Assembly: GCA_002914805.1 (NCBI GenBank) | Contig: JXTB01000026.1 | Coordinates: forward strand, 371,273-435,272 | DNA: 64,000 bases | From: Parasponia andersonii | Taxonomy: Eukaryota; Streptophyta; Magnoliopsida; Rosales; Cannabaceae | Reading direction: 5' to 3' | Part shown: piece by piece, positions 45,814 to 58,429 of the stretch | Numbering within the stretch: position 1 is the first letter of the stretch | Layout: each line of letters opens with the position of its first letter | The notes under the pieces: generated by a model | Database searches by the model: none | Told to the model about the DNA's origin: nothing | The model's input: only the letters and a program-made list of their open reading frames with translations | Translations under genes and position numbers: made by a program

Positions 45814-46402
45814 TCTTTAGTAGAAATTTAAAACATATTTACATATTAATAATGGAGAAGAAAGGGAATGGAAAGATAAAGGACTTTCTTTTTATATATA
45901 TACATCTTAATTAGTTTTATATATATATATATATATATATGAAAGAAAATCATAATTTTTCCGTTCATCGTTTCTTGTTCCCCTCCAGCATTGGCCAAAG
46001 GCCCTTATCTGGCCTACAAACGACAGCATTTAAAGGTAGTCGAAGCCGCAATTAAAGGCCTTAGTTGTAGTCTTTTAACTGCGGTTTGTTTGGAAGTGCG
46101 GTTGGTAGGTAGGATTTGACCACAATTTATAGGATCAAGATCATCTGTTTAAAATTACTGTCCTAATTTGTGTCCATTAATTCAATAATATAACGACACC
46201 TAAATTAAAGTAGTTAAAGAATATTTAACAGTAAGTTTTTTTTTACTCCATTTATTTCTTTTTTCCTTTTAAAATTTTTTCTACTGTTTTTTTTAATAAG
46301 AAAACAAAGATATTTCTATTGTTACCGGTTTGGTAATCAGTCCTTCGATTAAATTATAAAACTCATTTCTTAAATATATATATATAGATATATATATATA
46401 TA
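45814..46402. other. Intergenic DNA with (TA)n tracts, no gene seen
   Basis: TA tracts occur near 45,919-45,940 and 46,374-46,401; the second borders MITE copy B. No coding sequence was recognised. Confidence 0.6.
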
Positions 46403-46634
46403 GACACCAATCCATTAGGTATTTTTTTTTATCTATGTATATGTATCATTTTGACTAATAAAAATTTATCATGCATATTTTTTTATTATAAAAAATAAGA
46501 GAGAAATATCATTAATAATGTACGTTTTTTCATGTATCTCATTATATCCGTTAGATCACCATTAGATGATGATCCAATTATTAAAAAAAATACATGCACA
46601 AAAGTAAAAAAAAATATTTACTAAATTGGTAACC
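46403..46634 (-). mobile_element. MITE inserted in a (TA)n tract, copy B (inverted)
   Basis: The left end GACACCAATCCATTAGGTAT and the reverse-complemented right end GGTTACCAATTTAGTAAATA match the right and left ends of copies A and C, so this copy is in the opposite orientation. TA tracts lie on both sides. The internal hairpin is decayed: GATCACCATTAG with GATGATGATC remains. Length is 232 bases. It is the most diverged of the three. Confidence 0.8.
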
Positions 46635-47052
46635 TATATATATATATACATTCATAAAATTCATAAAACTCATAGTATGTCAAAAAAAAAAAGGGTGACT
46701 GTAAATTCCCCCAATTAATAAGAAAAATAGCGTTATGTTATTAACAAAGAAGAATAAAAGAAAACTTGAGGCCATTCTCTTTTTATGAAAGCGTCTCTTC
46801 TTCTCTATAACTTCAACTTCTGAATATTACTCCACCTATGTGGTTTTCTTTTTCTTTTTTTTTTGGTAGCAATCCTTCTTTTTTGTGTACGAAGGTAGCT
46901 GCTATCATATATTTAGATTTATGATCATTTTGTCTCATTTGATTCTCATTAAGTGTGGGTTTTAATTTTTATTTTGTGTGTTTCATGTTTTCTATATGTT
47001 TTTTTTTCTCTCCTAAATTTGAAATTTGTGAGTTCCATATTTGAAAGAATTT

Positions 47053-47283
47053 ATGCCGATAAATATTAACTTAGAGGAAAAACATGTCACCAAATTCTTC
47101 AGAAGAGCAAACTCATTGCATGGTGGAGAGTATGTTTTGAAAAATGTCGAAGAGATTGTTGGCCAAAAATGTTCAGTCCATGGAGTTGAATACAATGACA
47201 GTAGATCAAGATCTCATAAATGGTTTAGTATGCCATTCAGTATAGTTAATCCTTTGTTCATGATAAAGTTAACATTTAGGTAG
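47053..47283 (+). CDS. Unrecognised small ORF (76 codons)
   Basis: I do not recognise this protein. From ATG 47,053 the frame reads MPININLEEKHVTKFFRRAN and later LHGGEYVLKNVEEIVGQKCS, a composition more protein-like than its surroundings and not low-complexity. The last ~13 codons run into the first unit of the 55-bp tandem repeat at 47,246, so the original C terminus is lost or the frame is a fragment of an exon. No promoter, neighbour or domain gives a function. It may be a gene fragment captured near the repeat, or chance. Confidence 0.25.
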   Translation: MPININLEEKHVTKFFRRANSLHGGEYVLKNVEEIVGQKCSVHGVEYNDSRSRSHKWFSMPFSIVNPLFMIKLTFR

Positions 47284-47410
47284 ATTTATTTTAGTAATGG
47301 TTAATCCTTTGTTCATGATAAAGTTAACATTTATGTAGATTTATTTTAGTAATGGTTAATCCTTTGTTCATGATAAAGTTAACATTTAGGTAGATTTATT
47401 TTAGTAGTGG
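47246..47410 (+). repeat. 55-bp tandem repeat, 3 near-identical units
   Basis: TTAATCCTTTGTTCATGATA followed by AAGTTAACATTTAGGTAG recurs at about 47,246, 47,301 and 47,356 with a period of 55. Units differ at only one or two positions (T for G near 47,334, for example), so the duplication is recent. Confidence 0.95.
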
Positions 47411-50400
47411 ATCATAAGCTAATCTTTTTGTACATGATGAACTTATTTGATTGGATGATTTCTTTTTACAATTAATTATATTATTGTAAAGGTAATGCTT
47501 TTTTAATACATATTTTCTTTTTCTAAGTTGGTGTTAAAACAAGAATTAGAAGCAGTGTTTTTTTTTTTTTCGGCGTACATGTTTAAACCTTCTAAAGTAA
47601 GTTAGAATTTTAGCAACACTATATCCTCGTAATAGGCTTGGTTACAAACATCATTGTACAAACTAAATTTTGTCTAGTTATTCGGATTTTAATTTCCAAT
47701 ATTGTAGTATTGTCATATGAAGCTTACAGACACAAATGTTTACATGAGTACGTGATGCTGTTGTTTTAGAAGTTTTCCTTGATTTACCATTTTATCAGCT
47801 GACTCGTCAAAAAATATGAAAAACTGGTACGGTTAACCAAATTCAAATGGTAGAAAGTATGTTTTTTAGATATATGAAGTCCCCAGCAAATGCATATTGT
47901 GACTTTTTTTTAATAGCCGTTGCAAACAAACATATCCTTTGGTACCTAAACTTGTGAGAGTAGCGGTTACATGGAAACAACTGCATCAGTCGTCTAATCT
48001 TTCTTTTAAATTTTAGAGGACTTACTTGTCAGATTGACTAAAGATTCAGGGCATTCGTGTCACCACATGCTCGTATAGAGGCGGACAACAATATAATAAT
48101 AAAATAAAAGAGAAGGAGCGCTCGACAGCTCTTCCGTTTTGTGGCACGATTTCTTTAGCAGCCGCCTTTTATTAAGCATTTATTTGTATATTTTCATGAA
48201 AAGCTCTTAGCCAACGTTTCCCAGAGAAAAAAAAAAAGAAGAAAAAATAGAAGTTGTTTGATCCGTATAGAGAAAATAATGTTAATTTAATTTAAAATAA
48301 TTATTTTATTCTTGATATTATTATTATTTAAAGTTAACTATATAATAGTTTTGTAATTTAATTTATTCAGAAGAAAAAAATTTATGTGGACTTCGTCATT
48401 TTTTTTCACTTACTTTTATCTCTCTTTTTTTTTTCTTTTTAATTTTTCTTCTTACTAAATAATTTTATTTTTCAATTTCTTTACATTTTTTCTTGAAATT
48501 TTTTTATCTTTTTTTTTCCTTCCTACCGAACATAACCTCAATTTTTTAATTTTTTTCTTTTTTTTTTGAAATTTTTTTTTCGTTCCTACCGAACATAATC
48601 TTATATTTGGATGGCACCAGAATCCAAGTATAATCTCGTAAACAAAAATATGGGATTAACATTGATACCACTAGAATTTTTGTTTGTATTTAACCCACGA
48701 GTAGCTGTTAATTCAAAGTGTTGAAATAAATTGGGCTTCCTTCCTTTATACTTCTGGCCACGAGATCGTACTTTTGTTTGAATTTCTTCTCCAATAATTT
48801 TGCTCATTAAAAAAAATAAAAATAGAATTATCTTGTTCTTTTTGGCTGGAAGAAAATATTTGATGCCATACAGTTAGATAGTCAATACACGCGATATTCC
48901 TTTTATTCTTACAACAAAGACATAGAATAGAGACAACATATATGTTAGGTGCTTTCCATTGAGTTTTTGAAGATTTGCAAGCAATGCAATTGACTTATTA
49001 GTTTTCTTTGAAAAAACAAATCCCTATAATTATCAATTTAGTGTTTCAATCAGACAAGGAACAATCTTTTCTATAATTATCAAAAATATATAACTATAGG
49101 AAAAAGTTTAACGGAAATTTAACGGAATACATGTTCAAAAACTAAGAGAACAATATCAAAAGTATAAGACTTTCAAAAATATATATATCAAAAGTATAAC
49201 AATCAAATGAGAATTTTATAAATTAGAGACTAAAGAAGATTTTATTAATACTTTAGGGACATAAAAAATAATAAATTCATATTTAGGTAAAATTCTTCTT
49301 ATTAATCACTTAAAAAAAAGTTCTTGTTATATGAGAATTTTAAGAAAAAGTTTAAATTTAATACATATTTGGATGCTTTACGTGAGAAAATACTAGAATA
49401 ATCTTTTCGAGCTATTGATCTAAGAGGAGACTTCAAGTAGCTACCTAGCTAGGAAAAAAAAGTAACATTTAATAAGAAAAGAAATAGATTAACTTAGATG
49501 AAAAAGAGTTTATACTTTGAGATAATTACAAATATTGCCCAGTTAATCGTTTTTCATCACAAGTACCGTTAAAACTTAAATTCCTAAAATCAACAATTCT
49601 ACCATTCAAATTTTAAAATTTGTTGCAAGTCGATCACCTGTTAGAAAGTTTTTGATGACAACATCACTTTTATAATCGTTTTAATTTCCGGACACCTTGA
49701 TATCGATAAAATAGCTTATCTACTACTTTTCACAACATTAAATTTTTATTTGAAATTCTCGAAGTTTCATTGAATGTACAGCGCAGTGCGCACTATATTA
49801 TATGGTAGTACGTGAACATAGTTTTTTTTTTTCTTTTTTCGAAAGCACGTAAAACATGGTTTTTGGAAATACGTAAATAAGGGTAAAATTGTTACATTAA
49901 GATAAGTCTTATCCTATTAGTCAACTTTGACCGGTCAAAGGGGCAATTTGTTAAAATTTTGATATCGAGTGTCAAAATAAGAGCGCAACGGAATTTGGTC
50001 TAAAAATGCAAACTAGATGCATATGTAAATATTTTACTGTAATCCATCCATATCCTAAGGCATAAGAATCATGTTTTCCTTTATTTTTCTTCTTTTGAGA
50101 ATTTAATATAGTTTTCTCATTGTTTATATTTTCTTTTGAGATTATTTATGTTGTATGCTTTTGTGGTATTATTGCTTTAAGTTAAATAAGAAATATCATT
50201 AAAAGGACATGATGCAATATTTATTATTATGAGAGAGCAAAGTGGCATTCCACGTAAAAAAGAGAGAAAAAAATTGAAAGAATATTTAAGTCCTCATCAA
50301 AATTTAAAGCTAAAAATTTAGTTTTATAACAATGTCAAGAATATAACCACATGATCATTACATCTAGAAATAGCTAGATTCAGAAGTTCCATTCTTATGA

Positions 50401-51670
50401 ACAATGACTTATCAACAACTTGATTACGTAGACTACTTCTCACGTTCTATTATATGTTGGGGCCTAAATTCATTGGTCATTCAACTAACTAATCTCAAAT
50501 ATTTTATTACAATTATTCTCTTTGGGGGTTAATTTGTTATTTCTTTTTCATTTTGAACACATTAAATTGTGAAAACTGTCACTTGTAACGAAATTCTGTA
50601 TTACCAACTTCAAGTTGAAGACAAATAAGCTTAAGATAATAAATATGAAGCATATCCAAGTGGGTTTAGAAAAGTATGTCACTTATTATTAGCTTGGTTG
50701 CTTTCATGGTGTGCTTTGTTTAAATGGAAAACAGCTAGTAACAAAGCCCATGGTATGTTCAACGCAAACGTCAGCTAATGGACTGTCCCTATTAACAAAT
50801 TATTGTCCCACAGATTTGTTTTTAGAGCTATAACGAGTCATCAGGCTATAGCTAGCATTCTTCTATCTTGAATTTTTGCTCACCAACTGATAGTGATGTA
50901 ACAATATACAAATCTATCAAGTGATTTGCAATCTATCTCTCTAGAAACTAATTTATTAATTTGCTAAAGATAACAATGGCCATCCTAACAATTAACACTA
51001 ATCAACAATGAAAAGGGTTATGTACTTTTGTCATGGTCACGCTAGATAGGATTATCTTCTCTTGTCTCTCTCAATTCCTACCCTTTTTTTTCGTTGAAAT
51101 TTACAAATATACACATACACACACAGATATATATATATATATATATATGGGTATATATATATATATATATAGATATATATGGGTGTGTGTGACACAATTA
51201 ACGGTTAATCAACAAAATCTAGATTACAATAATTGTGTGTTCCCGGATTTTGAAATTTGATACTCATAATTTGTATGTATGAACGTGAAAAACTTTGCAT
51301 TAAGTATGCATTATTTGAAACAAATTAATTGGCCTTGGTCAAAGGAGAATAAAAAAAGTTATCGTAAACCCTTATTAATCCTAACTTCGAGTATTTTTGG
51401 TCTCTCACACATACCAAGAGAATTGTATGTCGTTTTAGTCAACACATTGGATCCTAGAGGGAGAAATTTGACAATATAGAAGTGTCGGTGTACAAAAAGT
51501 TAAAACATAATTTGTACAAAAGTGCCAAACATTATAAACTGTAATGAACTTTGTTGTATGATGTATCAAGTTATAATTAAAAAAAAAAAACAGGTTATTA
51601 AATTGGCATCATTTGGTTACCGTATAGCACAAATCTCCGAGATTTAAATATATATATATATATATATATA
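47411..51670. other. AT-rich intergenic DNA, no gene seen
   Basis: Long T-rich tracts (about 48,400-48,590, where CCTACCGAACATAA occurs twice) and (TA)n near 51,127-51,180 are present. A frame at 48,601-48,807 (minus) and others have no recognised motif. A TA tract at about 51,648-51,670 borders MITE copy C. Confidence 0.5.
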
Positions 51671-51909
51671 GGTTGCCAATCTAATAGGTATTTTTTTTCT
51701 TTACCTATAGGTAGGTATTTTTTTTTAGCCATTGGATCACCATCTAATGGTGATCCAATGACTATAATGAAGTGCATGAAAAGACGTGCATCATTAATGC
51801 TCTTTCTCTCTCTTACTTTTTACAATAAAAAAATATGCATGCTAAATTTTCATTAGTCAAATTGATACCTATGCATAGGTAAAAAAAAAAATACCTACTG
51901 GAATGGTGT

Positions 51910-51911
<2 letters not shown>
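51671..51911 (+). mobile_element. MITE inserted in a (TA)n tract, copy C
   Basis: It begins GGTTGCCAATCTAATAGGTA and ends with the reverse complement of GGACACCATTCCAGTAGGTA. TA tracts flank it on both sides (about 51,648-51,670 and 51,912-51,942). The internal hairpin is perfect: CATTGGATCACC pairs with GGTGATCCAATG across a 7-base loop. Length is 241 bases. It is close to copy A over its whole length. Confidence 0.85.
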
Positions 51912-51942
<31 letters not shown>

Positions 51943-51947
<5 letters not shown>

Positions 51948-54900
51948 TTATGTGTATGGATGGCTAGAGCACAAACCTCGTTTATTTTATTAATTTTCTT
52001 TTCACATTAAAAAAATGACTTTAAGTCTTTTATTTAAAAACATTACACATTTTTATTAATATCAAATAAAACTTTTTATGTGTATTTTTCAATCAATTTT
52101 CACCGTATTCACGTTTATAGTCAACATTGGAGCCAATATTTTTTACATTCAAAGTAAAATAACAGAAGTAAGAAAAAAATAAAAAATAATTTTAAACTCT
52201 AATATAATTATATATGTGTATCTGATAAAATTTGATAGAGTAAATACAAATAAAAGCTTTTATTTGATATTAACAAAAATGCGTAAAGATTTTTGTAAAG
52301 ATTTTTAATACGTGTGATTTTTAGAGAGAGGTGGAAAGAAGTGTTCTAACCTACTCCTTTCCTCTTGTCCACGTCAATTCTTATTTCTCCTCTGCAGTAG
52401 ACGCAAGGTCAAGCTTTGTCTTCTACAAGTACCTCCCCTTATTGGAGAGGGAGTCCTTTCCTCTCTTCGGTATGATCTTTTTTTTTTTCTTTGCTTAGTC
52501 TGTTTTTGGTATTTTTGTACAATAACTTTCCTTCTTAGGAGGGTAATTTCTCATCTAAATCTAAATTTTGTGTAGGCTTAATACACCTAGATCTATATTT
52601 GTGGTAATTTGTATTATTTCTAGTGTATTATTTGATTTTTGTGTGATTGTCCTCCAGATTTAAATTAATTTTGATTTAAATTTAGAGAAATAGTTATCAT
52701 AACAGATCAAAATTAGCAAAATTTCTTCCATTAAATCAATCAGAATTGTCAATTCAGATTGAGAAGAATCTAAAAGAATCATTGAAGTGCTCTATTTTAT
52801 CTTTGGAGATTTTTTCTAAAATCATTATAAGAGATCATCGATATTTTGAGATCTACAAAGATGTTCATCTTCAAACTATTCTCATTATAAGTAATAAGTA
52901 ACTTTTGATTATTATAACAAATTGAATTACGTTTCAAAAAAAACAAAAATGCATAATTTTTTTTTTTTTGCTGGAAGGTTAAAAATGGTGAGTTTTTTTT
53001 TATGATATTATCCCATTTTTGTTTTAATATTTTCGACTTGGCTTCTTCTCGTTTTAACTTTCCTTCATCATTGACGATTTTAAATAAGATAGAATATCCA
53101 GAGCACTTTTGGGATATGCTCATTTGAGTTCACAGGTTAACACAAAAATGTTTATGATTTGGTCGGCCACTATGACAACTGATGGATTTCGATTTATGTA
53201 CACATTTTTTTCTTTCTAGTTTTCTCTTTAAGATGAAATTGCTTTGGCTCTTTTTTCATTTTTATTTTTTATTTTTATTTTTATTTTCTTATTGATAAAA
53301 AGAGTCTAAAAATGACAAACAAAAAAAAAAAAAAAGGGAAAGGAAAGATATAATTCGCTATGTCTACCTTAATTTTTTTTTTCCCCTCCTTAAGTCATGT
53401 ATAATATCTCTTTCTTTAACTGATGGTTCAAGATATACCATCACCTTGAGATTTGGTTTTTATTGCAAATGAACACCTTAAAAACCAACAATAAGTTAAA
53501 GCTGCTGCCACAAACATTTTTAATTCTAATAAACCAATTAACAAAGAAACATATAATATCCTTAAAGGGTATGTTCACATGTTGTATTTACCGTTAAACA
53601 AATGAAATGTGAATATCGTTTTGATGTAATGTATTTTGACAGCTACTTATTGTCTTTCTTACGTAAAAAGGTATTAACGTTTATTGTCATCCCATGTGCC
53701 TAGTTAGTTAATTATTGTAACAGTGAGATCTCTTGTTTCATTTTGTTGTGTCATTTCCTTTACCATCCACTTGAAAGTGGACAGTTTAGCACGTTTTAGT
53801 AATCTCTTTCTGAAGGGGAAAAAAAAATAAAAAAGAAAAGAAAATCAATCAGTTCTATTGGGATTTTTTTAAGTAACCTCTTTCTAGAATAAATCAATTA
53901 AGTTACAATTCTATTTTGGTGCTGATTCTCTCTGCACAACGAAAAGTACAGCAAATCCCGCTCGGTACAAACACAAAAATCATACAATTGTCGAAATTAT
54001 GTGACTGTCAAAGCTACTCTATGGTCTTGATAGCAAACAGGGCTTATGCAATCTGTCATTACTCATTAGACAAGAAAAGTCATGGGCTTTTAGGCCGAAT
54101 AATCGAATTTTGGATCACTATCAAAAAAATGGCCATTTTACAAACATTATTAAACAAAGGTCAAAATTAAAACTTATTTAAAAAAATGACCCATTTTCAC
54201 ATTTAATAGATCAATTGATTTATTTCTAAAAGTTGATTTATTTTTTTGAAAAATTGATCAACTAAAAAACAATTATTTATCAAAATAAAATTATAAAATG
54301 GTTCTTTATTAAATAGGTGGACAAAACAGCAAGTTTATAAATTAATCTAGAAAAAAGGAACATTTTTATAAATACTCAAAAGTTTTGTGCATAAAGCCCA
54401 TTAACTTCTACAAGTTTCTAAAGCCCATATTGATTGTCAGAAGATCACTACCATAAAACTAAGGGGAAAATTAATTTTATATGGTAAAATTTCTAACAAA
54501 TTGAAAAATTCTAGATTTTAAGATTCTTTGAAAAATTGCAGATTTATTTAGAAAAGATATCACTTTCCAAAATATTAAAAAAAAAATTAACTTGAGGTAT
54601 TCAATTGGGGTGTCGTTGAACCACCAAATTAAATCATTCACATTCTTATATTAATTTAACTTAGTATAATTTTATTTAAATTATTAAGCTATTATCCTAT
54701 GTTGTAGGGAGTATTCTAATTATGATCTAAAACTAATGAACTAAAGTGCAAATAAATAAACAAAGCAATAATAAAATAAATGGGTTGAAGGTTTATAGCC
54801 AAGCACTACAGAGCTCCAAAATAAATACTCATGCCACATTACCACTTAACAATTAATCAACTTCAACGTAGAACACGCACTATATTCTCACAATAGTTAC

Positions 54901-55000
54901 TGAATCTAAGAACTTACTATCTATCCATCTAATTTGAATGGTTTGATTGTCTCCCTAATTCCAAAGTACCAGAAGTCACAATAGTAAATGAAACCCAGAA
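51943..55000. other. AT-rich intergenic DNA, no supported gene
   Basis: Frames at 52,797-53,123 (minus) and 53,916-54,170 (plus) were read and not recognised; both begin without ATG and have no neighbours or motifs that support them. The segment 52,330-52,480 is less AT-rich and could be a 5' UTR or an old element, but nothing more can be said. Confidence 0.45.
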
Positions 55001-55402
55001 CTTACTGTCTTTTGCTCGCCAAAGCCTTCCAACCGGAATAAGCATCCATAATTAGTGTATTCTGCATAAACTTCTGCTTCTGAGATATAAAACACTGTGA
55101 AGCAGTCAAAGTTTTTCTTTCCTTTCTCTCTCTTGACACAGTTTGGCCTTTCCTATGTTGTCCGTTCTTTGATTCTTCATAAAATTCTCCGAGCAAAATT
55201 GATAGAGACAAGGAAAAAAGGGTACGTAATATAATGTTTGGCCTACATAGTCTACTATCATATCAATATTGTCAAAGCATGAATTAAAACATGAGCATAG
55301 AAAACAGACGGTGCATAAGCATGATAAAGAGATAAAGAAATGCTACACAACACTACCTAGCTAATTGTATGCCCCTTGAAATTCGATGTATCTTGGTACT
55401 TA

Positions 55403-55870
55403 TCAAGCTTTCTTCGACATATAGATAAGTTCCACAGGATAGTCATCAAACTGTATTTCGGAGATTAGACTCTTCTCATAGTATTCCCAAAAGATAACTC
55501 CATCGGCTAGATAAATAGGGAGGTTCCTAAGCTTCCGAGTAGAAAGATTGTAGGAGACCGATCCTCCACTAGAATAACACTGCATAAGGAGCTCGTCAGT
55601 CTTCAAGATTCTCAATGGAAGCTCAGCATATGCTTAGATGTTTAATCCAACGACTACCGCCAACATGGCCATCATTATCTAAGTAGTCAGTCAACAACCA
55701 TATCTCCACTGATGTTGGAAAGGTTAAATAGGAGACTAAAGCCAAGAGACTCATTCCACGTCAAGAGATCCGACCATTCATCCGACCCTTCCTCCCACCA
55801 TTCGTCAGAATCTAACAAAGCTAAGCTATAAAATATCTCATCTGACATATTAGGCCAGTTTAGTATTACT
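55403..55870 (-). pseudogene. F-box-associated protein fragment
   Basis: On the minus strand, block 55,615-55,403 reads RILKTDELLMQCYSSGGSVS followed by YNLSTRKLRNLPIY. This resembles the C-terminal associated domain of plant F-box proteins (CPR30-like family), where a phrase of the form LK-GE-LM-----L--Y-----L is usual. Just upstream, in other frames (55,870-55,620), pieces such as GDMVVD, DGHVGGSRWIKHLSI and LGFSLLFNLSN fit the preceding part of the same domain (expected EIW-M-EYG---SW-K). There is no F-box and no ATG, and stops and frameshifts occur, so it is a truncated pseudogene. F-box proteins act as substrate receptors of SCF ubiquitin ligases. Family assignment is by pattern only. 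Confidence 0.5.
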
Positions 55871-56406
55871 GCATGTGTTGTACCGTATAAGTAAAAAAGC
55901 AGTTACAAGGGAGAAAAAAAAAGTTAAGTAATAAATTTAATCTATAAAATTACTATGTTATTTAAAAATAAGGTCTAAGTATTTAATAAATTATTACGCA
56001 GTAAAGTAATATTTTAAATCATTTATATTATAAAACAGAATCATTTTTAAAAAATAAATTTTATCATGTTTTTTAAATTTTACTTAAATCCACAGTTACA
56101 TAATAATTTTTAGAATCTATTAATTAAAAATAATAACTCGCCAAATATTGTCCTGTCCTAATTTTTTTTGCTAACAGCATTTAAAAGCTAAAAGGAGCAT
56201 CCTACTAAACGGCCTTATCAAAACAAAGAATCAACATGAGCAAGCGCCAATAATAGACCCCTTTTGCGATACACATGTGTCATAGTCTTCATAGCAATTT
56301 GACTTATATCATGATGAGTGTTGTGCAGTCTAAAATTCTATATGTTGGTCAATACTAAAAAAGGAAAAGTTGACCAAGTGAACGTGTCAGGTTACGTGAG
56401 TAAGAT
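55871..56406. other. AT-rich intergenic DNA, no gene seen
   Basis: No motif or repeat boundary was recognised between the F-box fragment and the 25-bp repeats. Confidence 0.5.
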
Positions 56407-56518
56407 TAAGTACGACCTCCTCCGAAAGAGTTAAGTGCGACCTCTTCCGAAAGAATTAAGTGCGACCTCCACTGCATAAGTTAGTGTGATCTCCTTCGAA
56501 CGAGTTAAGTGCGACCAG
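56407..56518. repeat. 25-bp tandem repeat, ~4.5 units
   Basis: TTAAGTGCGACCTCCTCCG followed by AAAGAG-type sequence recurs with a period of about 25 bases. Units vary at the 3' half (TCCGAAAGAA, CTGCATAAG, TCGAACGAG). The array lies about 170 bases downstream, in element orientation, of the PBS of the neighbouring minus-strand LTR, so it is probably in that element's untranslated leader. Confidence 0.8.
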
Positions 56519-56689
56519 AATGAAAAGAAAACTAGACTAAGTTTCGTCAAAACGGGTAACTTACAAAGAAAGGAAAACAAAAGTTTCTCTTTAAAAATCA
56601 AAACTTTCTAAATAAAAACTTTCCAAAAATCAAAAACATCAATCAACAAGAGAATAGACCGGAGTAAAACATGCTAGATCAACAATAAA

Positions 56690-56707
56690 ACCATGCTCTG
56701 GTACCAA
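56690..56707 (-). other. Primer-binding site of a minus-strand LTR element
   Basis: Read on the minus strand, TTGGTACCAGAGCATGGT matches the initiator-Met PBS TGGTATCAGAGC with one change. It lies about 15 bases beyond the LTR end at 56,722. Confidence 0.75.
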
Positions 56708-56721
56708 TTACTGGTGTTTAT

Positions 56722-58364
56722 TGGAATAAATTTCCAGAAAATATTTTCATAAAATTATTTTTAAGAACACCATAGTTTTGTAAAATCAAGAAATGCAGCG
56801 GAATTAGTCGTATAAAAATTTTTCTTTTTACAAAATATTTCAGATCGTGATCTAACATGAATTAACTCTTGATCTAGACAAAAATAATACCCGGATTTGC
56901 TCCACAACTTTCTTGTTTTCCTGTCTATTCTTGAAAGCCGTTTGATTGATCCGGTGGGTGGTCACCTTCTTGATTTCCAACAAAGAGATCCGCAAATGAA
57001 CAAGAAGATAATCTTTTGGAACCGATTTCTCCAGGATGGCCAAAACACTAAGGATAGTGAATCCCTAGTGGTGGTCGATTTTCTCTGCTCTCTCTCTCTC
57101 TCTCTCTCTATTTTCGTGTGACACTCTCTTCTCAAGGGGTGTTTCACGTATATCACTTGTATCTCGTTGCTAGAGAACTTTTCTCTTAAATTTAGAGAGA
57201 TTAGTAAAACCTAATAAGCTTATTGGGCTTGTTGGGCTCAACTGATCATCAAATGACTATTGGTCTTTAATTTGAGTTAGACAGAGGACCAGATGGATCC
57301 ATAAAGCCCAAGCTCCAATGAACCATATATCCACTATCATTGTTAACTCTTAATTATGATTGGGCCTTGTCCATTAATATTGGGGCACACCACTATAGGC
57401 CCAATATTAAACTCTTTGACTAAATGTCATTTATTTTCTGTGAAGCTTATTAACAATTAATTAGCTTGATCCATTTAGCATATACTGTATCTATAGACAT
57501 ATCCCTAATGTAATGCCGTACTAGTAGGGTGAAATTACCGTATTACTCCTCTAGTACATATTTACCTTTGAGTTACCATTTTTCATCTAATGGATAATAG
57601 TTGACTACGGTGTTTGTATCTGCTTACACCAATATAATCAAATTCACATAGTGAATACTGGGGCCCTGGTTTATATTATCCAAGTACTTGAAAAAACTCA
57701 AAATGACATCATATGCATGGTGTCCATCATGAAAACCGTTCTACACATTTCATATACTTTATCTTCCAAGATACCAGAGTTCGAACCATAAATCAGAACT
57801 AGTCCTTTAGTAACTCAAAAAGACAAAACACATGAAAGTAAGTCCGTTAATCACTAGGATTAATGTCTTCTATAATAGTGCTAGATTAGTAAAATTAGAA
57901 ATTTGAGTAATGGCACTTAACCTCAAATTCTAATTCACTAGGTCATGTTCGATGCTGTTATAACTTTCTTATAACATACTAGTGTTTCTATCCGAAGACT
58001 CACTTCGATAATTAGAGACTTCATTAATTAAATAGACAATACTACATTCTATAGCATAGTAAAGTATTCTATCTTCAATATACATAATGTGAATAATTTA
58101 ATTTAGACATAATGAAATAAAGAATATAATGTCTCCCATATATGAACTCATCATACGAATAATTCTTTGTTACTCATTTTATGTCTTGGAATCTTTTAAA
58201 TGTTTGCATAAGATAAACATACACATCATATGTATATCAATGGGACATAAATGAAATAGAAATTCATAACATGGAATTTATTAATAACAAATAGACACTA
58301 AATAATCCAAGAAATATTATTTATAATGTCTAAATAATAAACTACTTTATAGGACATTATTCCA
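56722..58364 (-). repeat. Copia-like 5' LTR (minus strand), body missing
   Basis: On the minus strand the sequence runs from TGGAATAATGTCC (58,364) to AAATTTATTCCA (56,722), with inverted ends TGGAATAA/TTATTCCA. It is followed by a PBS, so this is a 5' LTR. It contains a GA microsatellite (about 57,089-57,112) and a 63-codon open frame at 57,043-56,852 that may be chance. No gag or pol follows. Flanks do not match (TTTAT and ATAAT), consistent with a truncated element rather than a solo LTR. The long LTR and Met PBS suggest Ty1/copia, but without pol this is provisional. Confidence 0.65.
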
Positions 58365-58429
58365 ATAATTTCTTCTAAGAAACTTGAACATATTTCTTTT
58401 ATAGCATAGAACCCAACCAAAAAAAATTG

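Noticed and set aside
48250-48600. Possible MITE with repeated CCTACCGAACATAA
   Set aside because: The repeat is direct, the supposed left end matches poorly and no target duplication is visible.
51033-51260. 75-codon frame through the TA and CA tracts
   Set aside because: It is open only because the microsatellite lacks stops in that frame.
52797-53123. 108-codon minus-strand frame, Lys-rich
   Set aside because: It has no ATG at the start, is compositionally AT-driven (Lys, Asn, Ile, Phe) and no family could be recognised.
53916-54170. 84-codon plus-strand frame
   Set aside because: It starts without ATG and shows no domain; surrounding DNA has no promoter or exon signal that can be supported.
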